Source: Hoyosella rhizosphaerae
GTDB lineage: Bacteria; Actinomycetota; Actinomycetes; Mycobacteriales; Mycobacteriaceae
Direction of reading: 5' to 3'
Assembly: GCF_014643175.1 (NCBI RefSeq)
Contig: NZ_BMJH01000001.1
Coordinates: 62,001 to 126,000 of the forward strand
DNA: 64,000 nt
Both the position numbers and the translations under genes were made by a program. The notes under the pieces were generated by a model that saw only the letters and a program-made list of their open reading frames with translations, was not told the DNA's origin and did not search any database. Below, piece after piece: positions 48,863 through 55,584 of the stretch. How positions within the stretch are numbered: position 1 is the stretch's first letter; every line of letters starts with the position of its first letter.

Positions 48863-49822
48863 TCACCGTGCTGTTAGTCCGAAGAGTCGGGAAAGTTCCA
48901 CCAGCCACGGCACTGCTACGGCGATAGTTGGGCCGATCAAGATGAGTGCCGCAACGGTGTAGGCAGCCACGGAGGTGCGTAGGTCGTATGTGCCGTCGGC
49001 GAGCCGTTGAATGCGCAGGAGGGTTGCGATCCCTCCCGCGGCCATGGCCCCGTCCGGCGTGGCATTGGACGAACAGGTGACAAGTGCCCGTGCGAGGGGG
49101 GTGGCACCGGTGGCGCGGAGTGCTGCGTCGTCGGCGAGTAGCTCGATGAGGAGGCGGACAGCACCGAGTGCCGACTTGCTTCGAACGACCCGCGGGAAGG
49201 CTGCGTGGACGGCGGTGAATGCTTCCAAGACGAGGTCGTGACGCGCGCGGAGGTGTGCTCGTTCGTGAGCGAGGATTGCGTCGAGTTCGTCGGGTGCGAG
49301 TTTGTCGAGGGCACCTTCGCTGACAACGACGCGCTGCCTCAGGCCTGGGAGACAGTAGGCGAGCGGCTCGGAGTGTCGCAGAACGCGCAGGTCCGCTCTG
49401 GTGAGGTGGTCTAGCCGCGGGTCGGGTTGGTCCAGCAGATCGACGAGCATTCGGTGATGGGCTCGTCGTTTTCGGGTGCGGATTGAGACCTGTGCCGTGC
49501 TGTAGATCAGTCGCGCCCCAATAAGTACGGTGATGGCGAACACTCCGACGGACAGAATCCACAGGGGAAGCCCGAGTACAGCGATTTCCTCTGTTGGAGA
49601 GGTCGTGGGCAGACCGTCGGGGCCGGGGACGAGCAACATGCTTGCGATCGCGAGTCCTGAGCTAAACGCTGATAGGACTGCGGCGATGGCGATGGATTGC
49701 CAGAGAACAAGTGCCGCTCGTGGCGCTTTGAGTGGCCATTGAGCTTTGCTAAGTATGGCGGGAATCGGACCTGCGAGGGCGACAGCGAGTACCGCGAATG
49801 CGGCAGCCGTGGTGCCCGTCAT
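48863..49822 (-). CDS. M56/BlaR1-type membrane metallopeptidase
   Basis: Membrane zinc protease of 319 aa, counterpart of Rv1845c. Hydrophobic helices occur at about 1-22, 36-58, 80-105 and 285-310. The catalytic motif HEXXH is HERAH in ILAHERAHLRARHD. There is no extracellular penicillin-binding sensor, unlike staphylococcal BlaR1. With BlaI just upstream it probably forms a two-gene signalling pair in which the peptidase inactivates the repressor. AAGGA precedes the ATG. Confidence 0.9.
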   Translation of the reverse strand: MTGTTAAAFAVLAVALAGPIPAILSKAQWPLKAPRAALVLWQSIAIAAVLSAFSSGLAIASMLLVPGPDGLPTTSPTEEIAVLGLPLWILSVGVFAITVLIGARLIYSTAQVSIRTRKRRAHHRMLVDLLDQPDPRLDHLTRADLRVLRHSEPLAYCLPGLRQRVVVSEGALDKLAPDELDAILAHERAHLRARHDLVLEAFTAVHAAFPRVVRSKSALGAVRLLIELLADDAALRATGATPLARALVTCSSNATPDGAMAAGGIATLLRIQRLADGTYDLRTSVAAYTVAALILIGPTIAVAVPWLVELSRLFGLTAR

Positions 49823-49880
49823 GGCGCGTCCTTAAGGGTTGGTGGCGTGTCCCCATCTAGTGTGCATGTAAGTGTGGCGA

Positions 49881-50291
49881 TCAGCGAAACCGTGGCCCGC
49901 GACCGCGGCTTCGAGGTTCGGATTCGCGGCGTTCAAGGGCGGCCAGGGCGTCTCGCAAAGCGTCAACTTCGGTGGCGTCAGCCCGCTCGACGAAGTGCAC
50001 CAGTGCTGCAGCACGTCCACCGGACTTTTCTGCCTGCTTCAACGCGTCCATCATGAGGTCCGCAACAAGTTCTTCGCGAGCATTAACCGGCGTATAGCGG
50101 TAGGCGCGTTCGCGTCGCTCTTGGGCGACAAGATTCTTTTTCGCCAAGCGTTGTAGCACCGTCATGACGGTTGTGTACGCCAGTGAACGATGCTGCGCCA
50201 ATGCCTCGTGGACTTGGCGTACGGTCTGTGGTTCAGGTGCGGACCACAGGTGATCCATCACTGCCCGTTCGAGTTCTCCGAGACCTGCCAT
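49881..50291 (-). CDS. blaI: BlaI-type transcriptional repressor
   Basis: Winged-helix repressor of 136 aa of the BlaI/MecI/CopY family, counterpart of Rv1846c. LGELERAVMDHLWSAPEPQTV and the recognition helix SLAYTTVMTVLQRLAKKNLV are typical. The dimerisation part has the RLALAALEERESE-like helix (LRDALAALERRESE). In mycobacteria BlaI represses itself, the M56 peptidase and beta-lactamase-linked genes. A matching operator sits 35 bp upstream. M56 follows after 58 bp. Confidence 0.93.
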   Translation of the reverse strand: MAGLGELERAVMDHLWSAPEPQTVRQVHEALAQHRSLAYTTVMTVLQRLAKKNLVAQERRERAYRYTPVNAREELVADLMMDALKQAEKSGGRAAALVHFVERADATEVDALRDALAALERRESEPRSRGRGPRFR

Positions 50292-50325
50292 TCTTTCAAT
50301 CCTACTGAATAACCAACAGGGTTGG

Positions 50326-50344
50326 CTACTACAGTTGGTCGTAG
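50326..50344. promoter_or_regulatory. BlaI operator-like palindrome
   Basis: CTACTAC-AGTTG-GTCGTAG (50326-50344) is an inverted repeat with one mismatch and resembles the TACTACA/TGTAGTA half-sites of known BlaI operators. It lies 35 bp upstream of blaI, consistent with autorepression. An adjoining CCAAC-AGG-GTTGG palindrome (50313-50325) may be part of the same site. Confidence 0.65.
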
Positions 50345-50369
50345 AAGCGGTCTAATCAGGTGAGGTTGG

Positions 50370-51215
50370 TCACCCTATTGCATCCGCGGTGATCAAATCC
50401 GCGTGCACGTGCCTCGTTCCGATGGGAACAATTAGGGGCGCGTCTGAGGTGGGGTCGTCGATGACGGCGGCGCGCAAACCGAATGCCTCATCAAGCAGGT
50501 CGGCGGAAATGACATCACGTGGTGCACCGGCGGCAATGATCGCGCCATCTTTCATCACCACAATGTGATCGCTGTAGCGCACGGCAAGGTTCAGGTCGTG
50601 CAGCACCATCACCACGGTGCGGCTCATGTCTGTATGCAACCTGTCGATCAGATCCAACACGTCGATAGCGTGCGACAGGTCGAGGTAGGTGGTTGGCTCG
50701 TCGAGGAGCAAGATGTCTGTTCCTTGAGCCAGCGCCATCGATATCCACACTCGTTGCCTCTGCCCGCCCGAGAGTTCATCGACAGGTCGGTCTGCTAGGT
50801 CAGTGATGCCCGTTAATGCGAGCGCGGCCGCAACCTCCGCCTCGTCGTCGGCGGACCATTGGCGAATCCACGACTGATGTGGATGGCGTCCTCGCGATAC
50901 TAAGTCTGCGACAGCAAGGCCTTCAGGAGCGATCGGTGCTTGGGGGAGCAAACCCACAATGCGGGCGACATCTTTAGTTCGCATAGTGGTGATCGTCTTG
51001 CCGTCGAGAACAATTGCGCCGTCACGCGGCTTCAGCAGCCGGCCCAACGCACGAAGGAGGGTGGATTTACCGCACCCATTGGGGCCGATGATGGTCGTAA
51101 TTTCACCGGGGCGGATCGCCATGCTGAGCTTCTCAACAATGACGCGATCGCCGTAGTTCAACGTGATGTTGTCGGCAACGAGTCTCGGCGGTGAAGACAT
51201 TCCGTAATCAGTCAT
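50370..51215 (-). CDS. Iron-siderophore ABC transporter ATP-binding protein
   Basis: FecE/FepC-type ATPase of 281 aa that powers siderophore or heme import. Walker A is GPNGCGKST, the Q-loop lies in LLPQAPIAPEG, the signature is LSGGQRQR, Walker B ILLLDEPT, and the switch histidine VLHDLN. The start ATG 51215 overlaps the permease gene by 4 bp; a much longer upstream reading is antisense-like and rejected. It is last in the operon fusion permease-permease-ATPase. Confidence 0.93.
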   Translation of the reverse strand: MTDYGMSSPPRLVADNITLNYGDRVIVEKLSMAIRPGEITTIIGPNGCGKSTLLRALGRLLKPRDGAIVLDGKTITTMRTKDVARIVGLLPQAPIAPEGLAVADLVSRGRHPHQSWIRQWSADDEAEVAAALALTGITDLADRPVDELSGGQRQRVWISMALAQGTDILLLDEPTTYLDLSHAIDVLDLIDRLHTDMSRTVVMVLHDLNLAVRYSDHIVVMKDGAIIAAGAPRDVISADLLDEAFGLRAAVIDDPTSDAPLIVPIGTRHVHADLITADAIG

Positions 51216-52315
51216 CCGGTTACCCTTCGGTTTGCGCGGATCAGGAGGTACAGCAAGAACGGGCCACCGAGCGCTGCGGTCACAATGCCCGCGGGAAGTT
51301 CTACGGGTAACAGCGTCCGTGCTGTGATGTCCGCAGCTAACACGAGGCACGCGCCGGTAAGACCTGACGCGAGAATCGGTGGGGTTGGGGTGCGCAATAG
51401 TCGCATAGCCACCTGTGGAGCCATCAGCCCGACAAAGCCAATGGGGCCCGCCGCTGACACACTGGCTGCGGTTAGCGCGACCGCCGTCAGGAGCAAAATG
51501 GTCTGCGTGCGGTGGAGGCGCACGCCCAGAGCCTGGGCGGTGTCGTTGCCCAACCGTAGTGCGCCCATCGAAAAGCTCGCACCCACCGCGATCGCACCAA
51601 ATACTGTTGTGGTGACCAAAAGTGGGGTGAAGTGTCGCCAATCCCTACCATTGAGCGACCCCACGAGCCACGCCTGGGCTTGGGCGACATCGTTGATGTC
51701 CGAGACGATCAACATCCAGTACACCAATGCCTGGCAGATGGCCGTGACGGCTATGCCAATAAGTATCAGTCGGAAGCCGTCTACACCTCCCTTCCACGCA
51801 AGGGCATACAGAATGACGGCGGCAGTGATACCGCCAATCAATGCGGCGACGGGCAGTCCCATGAGTCCAAGCGTCGACATGACCACACCGGTGGTTCCAC
51901 CGCTCAGCACAATGAGGGCTACAGCGGTGACGCTTGCCCCTGCACTAATCCCAAGAATGTCGGGGCTTGCGAGAGGATTTCGAGTCAGGCTTTGTGTGAG
52001 TGCCCCCGCGATGCCAAGCGAAAGTCCGACAAGAGCGCCGACGAGTGAGCGTGGGAGTCGAAGGTCCATCACGATGAACCGCTCCATCCGGGTGCCGCCA
52101 CCAAGCAGAACTTCCACCACCGCTGTTATCGATAGCGGGAAATCGCCGCGCCCAATGTTGATGCACAGCAGTAGGAAAAGTAGCGCGCCGAGTAGTGCGG
52201 TCGCGATCACCATTGGCGCGCGCAGCACGAGGGACACGGGCCCTAGCCGGAACGACTTTCGGCTAGGGATGGTGCGGTGGTCCCCGGAAACCTGCCGTTG
52301 AAGCGTCGTTGTCAC
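51212..52315 (-). CDS. FecCD-family iron-siderophore permease
   Basis: Polytopic permease of 367 aa with about nine to ten helices. Conserved blocks are LRLPRSLVGALVGLSLGIAG, TQSLTRNPLASPDILGISAGA and the C-terminal GPIGFVGLMAPQVAMRLL, the EAA-like loop contacting the ATPase. GTG 52315 and its stop overlap both neighbours by 4 bp, giving tight translational coupling. It pairs with the fusion permease encoded just upstream. Confidence 0.93.
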   Translation of the reverse strand: MTTTLQRQVSGDHRTIPSRKSFRLGPVSLVLRAPMVIATALLGALLFLLLCINIGRGDFPLSITAVVEVLLGGGTRMERFIVMDLRLPRSLVGALVGLSLGIAGALTQSLTRNPLASPDILGISAGASVTAVALIVLSGGTTGVVMSTLGLMGLPVAALIGGITAAVILYALAWKGGVDGFRLILIGIAVTAICQALVYWMLIVSDINDVAQAQAWLVGSLNGRDWRHFTPLLVTTTVFGAIAVGASFSMGALRLGNDTAQALGVRLHRTQTILLLTAVALTAASVSAAGPIGFVGLMAPQVAMRLLRTPTPPILASGLTGACLVLAADITARTLLPVELPAGIVTAALGGPFLLYLLIRANRRVTG

Positions 52316-53763
52316 AAGCTCACCAGCTTGCGGCGGCGAACAAGCGCAATAAAGAACGGCCCGCCCACGAGGGCTAGCACGATGCTCAGTTGTAGCTCCC
52401 CTGGGCGAATAACAACCCGGCCAACAACATCAGCCGTGAGCAGCAGTATCGCGCCGCACAGCGCGGCGACGGGGATGAGCCACCGATAGTCAGGGCCGGT
52501 GATGGCCCTAGCGATGTGTGGCACCACAAGTCCAAGGAATGCGATGACTCCGCAGGCCGCGGTGGCTGCACCTGCGAGCAACGTGATGGCAAGTACGCCA
52601 ATGATGCGGGTGCGGACAATGCTAGTGCCGAGGGAGCGAGCGACGTCGTCTCCGAGGCTCAGCAAATTCAGTCCGGGTGTGCTGGCGAACGCGAGGATCA
52701 GCCCCACGATGATGAACGGCAGCACCTGAACCAAGACGTCGAAACCGCGGCCAGCTACAGATCCGACGTTCCAAAATCGGTAGGCGTCGAGCGAGGCTTG
52801 GTCAAGCAGAACGATCGCGTTGGTCATTGCGGCTAGAAACGCGCCAACGGCGACACCCGCGAGGGGCAATGTAAGAGGGCTTGCGCCGCCGCGGCCTATT
52901 GACGCCAGAGTGAACACAGCGACGGTTGTAAGAAAGGCCCCCGCGAAGGCGAACCAAATGTATTCGATGGGTGAGCTGAGGCGGAACAGGTACACGGCGA
53001 GAACGACTGCGAACGCTGCGCCTGGGATGACGCCGAGGATTCCGGGGTCAGCAAGAGGATTGCGGGTGTGCCCTTGGATGAGGGCGCCGGCAACGCCTAT
53101 GGCAACTCCGACGGTGATGGCGAGGAGGGTGCGCGGGAAACGCAGCGTGCGCACGATGATGTCGGTGTCAATCCCCGTTGGGTGGATGAGTGCGTTCCCA
53201 ACCTCGGCGAGGCTGAGGGGTCGCGCACCGATTGCGAGGCTAGCCAGGATGAGCATTGCGAGGATGGCCGTGAGGACGGTGATTCCCGCGAGGCGTTGGC
53301 GGCGTAACGCCGTGATGCTGAGGTTGCGACGGTAGGTGATGAAGCCGTCAGCGGTGGCCTGGGTGGTGGTGACTACTTCAGCGCTGGGGCCAGCGAGGCC
53401 GAATGTGGCGCGGCGGTAGAGGTTTGGCTTTCTACCCACCGCTTGTTTGGTTGTGGTGTTGCGCAACGTGTGGTTCATGGCGTGTTTGCCGATGCTGCTG
53501 CCGGTTCTTCCTTCGAGGTGCCCGAAGTTCCATAGCGCGGTAGCGATGGTGGCGAGCAATGTGAAGGCGGTAAAGGCAACACGGTCGGCTTGGCCGCCCC
53601 CGGCTTCCTCGCGCAGAGATGTCACGATCAACGCCCCGATAAGCAGCGGGGCGCAGGTTGCGGCAACGTCGATGAGGTGAGAGGTGAGTCGTTCCCATTG
53701 TGGTGGGGGATCTGCGCGGGCCGCGCTGGGAAGCGTGTCCGCTTCCAGTGGCCGAGTGCTCAC
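52312..53763 (-). CDS. RDD-domain/FecCD fusion iron permease
   Basis: A 483-aa permease. Residues about 160-483 are a standard FecCD subunit (LRFPRTLLAITVGVAIGVAG, GHTRNPLADPGILGV, GVIAFLGLVVPHIAR). Residues about 22-115 form an extra RDD-type membrane domain: R25 and D32 in ERLTSHLID, two helices, and the loop GRTGSSIGKHAM. I choose GTG 53763 because AAAGGTGG is six bases upstream. It is the first gene of the importer operon and lies under the IdeR-like boxes. No substrate-binding protein gene is in the operon. Confidence 0.85.
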   Translation of the reverse strand: MSTRPLEADTLPSAARADPPPQWERLTSHLIDVAATCAPLLIGALIVTSLREEAGGGQADRVAFTAFTLLATIATALWNFGHLEGRTGSSIGKHAMNHTLRNTTTKQAVGRKPNLYRRATFGLAGPSAEVVTTTQATADGFITYRRNLSITALRRQRLAGITVLTAILAMLILASLAIGARPLSLAEVGNALIHPTGIDTDIIVRTLRFPRTLLAITVGVAIGVAGALIQGHTRNPLADPGILGVIPGAAFAVVLAVYLFRLSSPIEYIWFAFAGAFLTTVAVFTLASIGRGGASPLTLPLAGVAVGAFLAAMTNAIVLLDQASLDAYRFWNVGSVAGRGFDVLVQVLPFIIVGLILAFASTPGLNLLSLGDDVARSLGTSIVRTRIIGVLAITLLAGAATAACGVIAFLGLVVPHIARAITGPDYRWLIPVAALCGAILLLTADVVGRVVIRPGELQLSIVLALVGGPFFIALVRRRKLVSL

Positions 53764-53813
53764 GGGTGACCACCTTTCGTGGACCAAAGTTTTTCAGCGC
53801 GATGTTTCACGGA

Positions 53814-53856
53814 TTAGGTTACGACAGCCTAAGCTAATTAGGAAAACCAAGCCTAA
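53814..53856. promoter_or_regulatory. Two IdeR/DtxR-type iron boxes (importer side)
   Basis: TTAGGTTACGACAGCCTAA (53814-53832) and TTAGGAAAACCAAGCCTAA (53838-53856) each match the consensus of the DtxR/IdeR family at 14 of 19 positions and keep the TTAGG/CCTAA ends. They lie 51-93 bp upstream of the RDD-FecCD gene, where an iron-loaded repressor would block its promoter. Confidence 0.8.
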
Positions 53857-53899
53857 CCAAATGCCGCGACGCTATGATCCGCATCACATGATTTGCTTA

Positions 53900-53943
53900 C
53901 TTGGTAAGCCTAGCCTCAAATTACTAAGGTTAGCCTTATTGGA
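53900..53943. promoter_or_regulatory. Two further IdeR/DtxR-type boxes (FhuF-like side)
   Basis: Windows 53900-53918 (core GGTAAGCCTAGCCT, 14 of 19 consensus matches) and 53925-53943 (core AAGGTTAGCCTTA, 13 of 19) lie 41-84 bp before the FhuF-like GTG. With the first pair they make four sites in 130 bp, a dense divergent iron-control region. Confidence 0.7.
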
Positions 53944-53983
53944 AGTTGGCCAGAGTGATGGACGAAGCACGAGGAGGGATTTC

Positions 53984-54781
53984 GTGTCGCGAGCAATGAT
54001 GAAGGTGGCAGGCGGGTTTGGTGCGACTGAACCGCAAGCTGCAGGAGTGGGTGTGCACCGTGAAACCCCATTGCTAGTCAACGCTTCTGCGCTGCGGCAA
54101 ATCGATCCCGAATATCCCCGCAATTACGCGGTCACATGGATGCATCTCGAACCGCGTCGCAGGTGGTGGGCGCTTTCTTCGGCCTTGACCGAGCCGCGGT
54201 TGGAGCATATGTATGTCCGGATGCGTCGAGAACTGGGATCGCCCGAGGTCGCGGCGAGCCAGGTTGCCGCAGTGGTCATTCACGCAGTCGTCGGGCGCTT
54301 GATGGCTTCACTGGCACTCCAGGGGCGGGCGTGGGACCCGGGGCTTGACAACCTTTGGATGCACTACGACTCTGACGGCGGGGTCGATTGGGCGGGGGTT
54401 GTCGATCCCACCCTGCGCGTGTTGCCGACCGACTGTTTTGCCGGGTCGCGCGTTGCTGTCACGATGCCGAGTGAACGAGCTCTTGCGGTGTGGGCGGCTC
54501 ACAGAGTGGAGACGACGCTCAGGCCGCTTTTCTGTCGCATCTCGGAATTTACCGGCGCTGACAGTGAGCGAATGTGGTCAATGGTGGGAGAGTCCATTGT
54601 GGGGACGATGTCGTATGTGCCCACGCGGACGGGCTGTGACGACGTCAACGCCGCACGTCGCGGCCGCTTGATGCTCGATGCGATGACGGCGGCGGGATTG
54701 CCGGTGCGGTCCCATGTTTCGGCTGTGCGCCTGCGGTGGAGTTCGATGGAGCTTTCAACCCCTGTGCGCGCAACCGCGTAA
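53984..54781 (+). CDS. FhuF-like iron-associated protein
   Basis: The 265 aa from GTG 53984 follow GAGGAGGGA; a longer frame runs through the iron boxes and is rejected. The pattern resembles the FhuF/IucA-C-like siderophore-iron reductase fold: ASQVAAVVIHAVVGRLMASLALQG, LRVLPTDCF, HRVETTLRPLFCRISEFTG and ERMWSMVGESIVG. The C-terminal CC-x-C-x2-C iron-sulfur motif of FhuF is absent; the chain ends RSHVSAVRLRW and a short tail. It may release iron by another route or assist uptake. The iron boxes support an iron role. Confidence 0.55.
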   Translation: MSRAMMKVAGGFGATEPQAAGVGVHRETPLLVNASALRQIDPEYPRNYAVTWMHLEPRRRWWALSSALTEPRLEHMYVRMRRELGSPEVAASQVAAVVIHAVVGRLMASLALQGRAWDPGLDNLWMHYDSDGGVDWAGVVDPTLRVLPTDCFAGSRVAVTMPSERALAVWAAHRVETTLRPLFCRISEFTGADSERMWSMVGESIVGTMSYVPTRTGCDDVNAARRGRLMLDAMTAAGLPVRSHVSAVRLRWSSMELSTPVRATA

Positions 54782-54810
54782 GAATGTGACGGGCGTCACC
54801 CTGAAGATGG

Positions 54811-54839
54811 TTGTAATGTAGGTGAGCCTCACCTAATGT
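54811..54839 (+). promoter_or_regulatory. Iron-boxed promoter of the small RNA
   Basis: A sigma-A-like -35 TTGTAA (54811-54816) and -10 TAATGT (54834-54839) are 17 bp apart. The 19-bp window GTAGGTGAGCCTCACCTAA (54818-54836) fills the spacer: AGGTGAG-C-CTCACCT is a perfect palindrome and 16 of 19 bases match the DtxR/IdeR consensus. It is the best iron box in the window. Repression in high iron is inferred. Confidence 0.82.
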
Positions 54840-54845
54840 TGTTGG

Positions 54846-54955
54846 TGGGACGGGAAATACTACCGGGCCGAGACGGTGTCCTGAGGGCTGCAGAGACATC
54901 CGGTCCACGCCACGATGGGCCTCACGCCAAGTACGGCGTGAGGCCCATCGCTATT
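54846..54955 (+). ncRNA. Candidate iron-regulated small RNA (MrsI-like)
   Basis: Downstream of the boxed promoter the sequence has no ORF with a ribosome site for about 200 bp and reaches a strong terminator-like stem at 54913-54950. The predicted transcript is about 110 nt. In M. tuberculosis the IdeR-controlled iron-sparing RNA MrsI (ncRv11846) lies between Rv1846c and Rv1847. Here the element lies just before the Rv1847 counterpart, and blaI (Rv1846c) is 4.6 kb upstream with the iron genes between. Identity with MrsI is an inference from position and control; the 5' end is predicted from the promoter. Confidence 0.65.
54913..54950 (+). terminator. 16-bp stem-loop terminator of the small RNA
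   Basis: CGATGGGCCTCACGCC (54913-54928) pairs perfectly with GGCGTGAGGCCCATCG (54935-54950) around the loop AAGTAC. A pyrimidine-rich tail CTATTTCTC follows, not a full U-tract. It is the longest perfect stem I found in the window. Confidence 0.8.
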
Positions 54956-55044
54956 TCTCACACATCCCATGAGTGCTTTTCAGAAGCACGAGCGTATTTG
55001 CGCAACTATGGTGGAGCGCAACTACCACGCCACAAGGAGCAGCC

Positions 55045-55524
55045 GTGAGCAATTTCGATGACAACGAGCAGATTCAACGTGGAGGAGAAATCCCCGACGA
55101 ACTCCGAGAAATCCTCAGCCGAGGCATGGGCGACTACCTCGGGCTCCGGTACACCGAGATAACACCAGACTCCGTGCGCGCCCATTGGCGGATCCGTCCC
55201 GAAATGCACCAGCCAGCCGGACTGGTCCACGGTGGGGTGTACTGCGCAGTCGTCGAATCACTAGCGAGCATTGCAGGAATGGCTTGGCTGGGCGACCGCG
55301 GCCACGTCGTCGGCGTAAACAACAACACCGACTTTCTCCGTGCAGCCCGCGAAGGCACCCTGCACGCCCACGCCATCCCCATGCATCGTGGACGTCTGCA
55401 GCAGTTGTGGCTCGTCAATATCGTCGATGAACAACACCGACTCATCGCCCGCGGGCACGTTCGCCTACAAAATGTTGCAGACAGCGCAAATCTGGCAAAG
55501 CCAGAAAACAACACCACCGACTAG
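55045..55524 (+). CDS. Hotdog-fold thioesterase (PaaI-like, Rv1847-type)
   Basis: A 159-aa acyl-CoA thioesterase of the PaaI/4HBT group. The active-site helix region is HQPAGLVHGGVYCAVVESLASIAG, and VVGVNNNTDFLRAAREG and the GHVRLQN strand complete the hotdog. GTG 55045 is fixed by AAGGAG eight bases upstream. It lies about 90 bp beyond the small RNA. The acyl substrate is unknown; in menaquinone-using actinobacteria such proteins often act on aromatic acyl-CoAs. Confidence 0.9.
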   Translation: MSNFDDNEQIQRGGEIPDELREILSRGMGDYLGLRYTEITPDSVRAHWRIRPEMHQPAGLVHGGVYCAVVESLASIAGMAWLGDRGHVVGVNNNTDFLRAAREGTLHAHAIPMHRGRLQQLWLVNIVDEQHRLIARGHVRLQNVADSANLAKPENNTTD

Positions 55525-55542
55525 CTCAAACGGGCAGAAAAA

Positions 55543-55568
55543 GGCGGGCGCCACACACGGCGCCCGCC
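55543..55568 (-). terminator. Terminator between thioesterase and ndh
   Basis: GGCGGGCGCC (55543-55552) and GGCGCCCGCC (55559-55568) form a perfect 10-bp stem with the loop ACACAC, followed on the minus strand by TTTTT. It terminates ndh and may also stop the convergent thioesterase transcript. Confidence 0.85.
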
Positions 55569-55584
55569 AATCTCGCACTGCTTA

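Noticed and set aside
50370-51641. Long form of the iron ATPase with 142 extra N-terminal residues
   Set aside because: The extra part overlaps the permease in another frame and has no homology; ATG 51215 gives the standard ATPase with a 4-bp overlap.
51285-52301. Plus-strand open frame of 338 codons antisense to the FecCD permease
   Set aside because: Low-complexity Ser/Pro/Ala translation typical of the antisense of membrane genes.
54913-54950. Stem-loop as mere terminator of the FhuF-like gene
   Set aside because: It lies 132 bp past that stop, and a separate boxed promoter lies between; termination of a short RNA explains it better, though both may hold.
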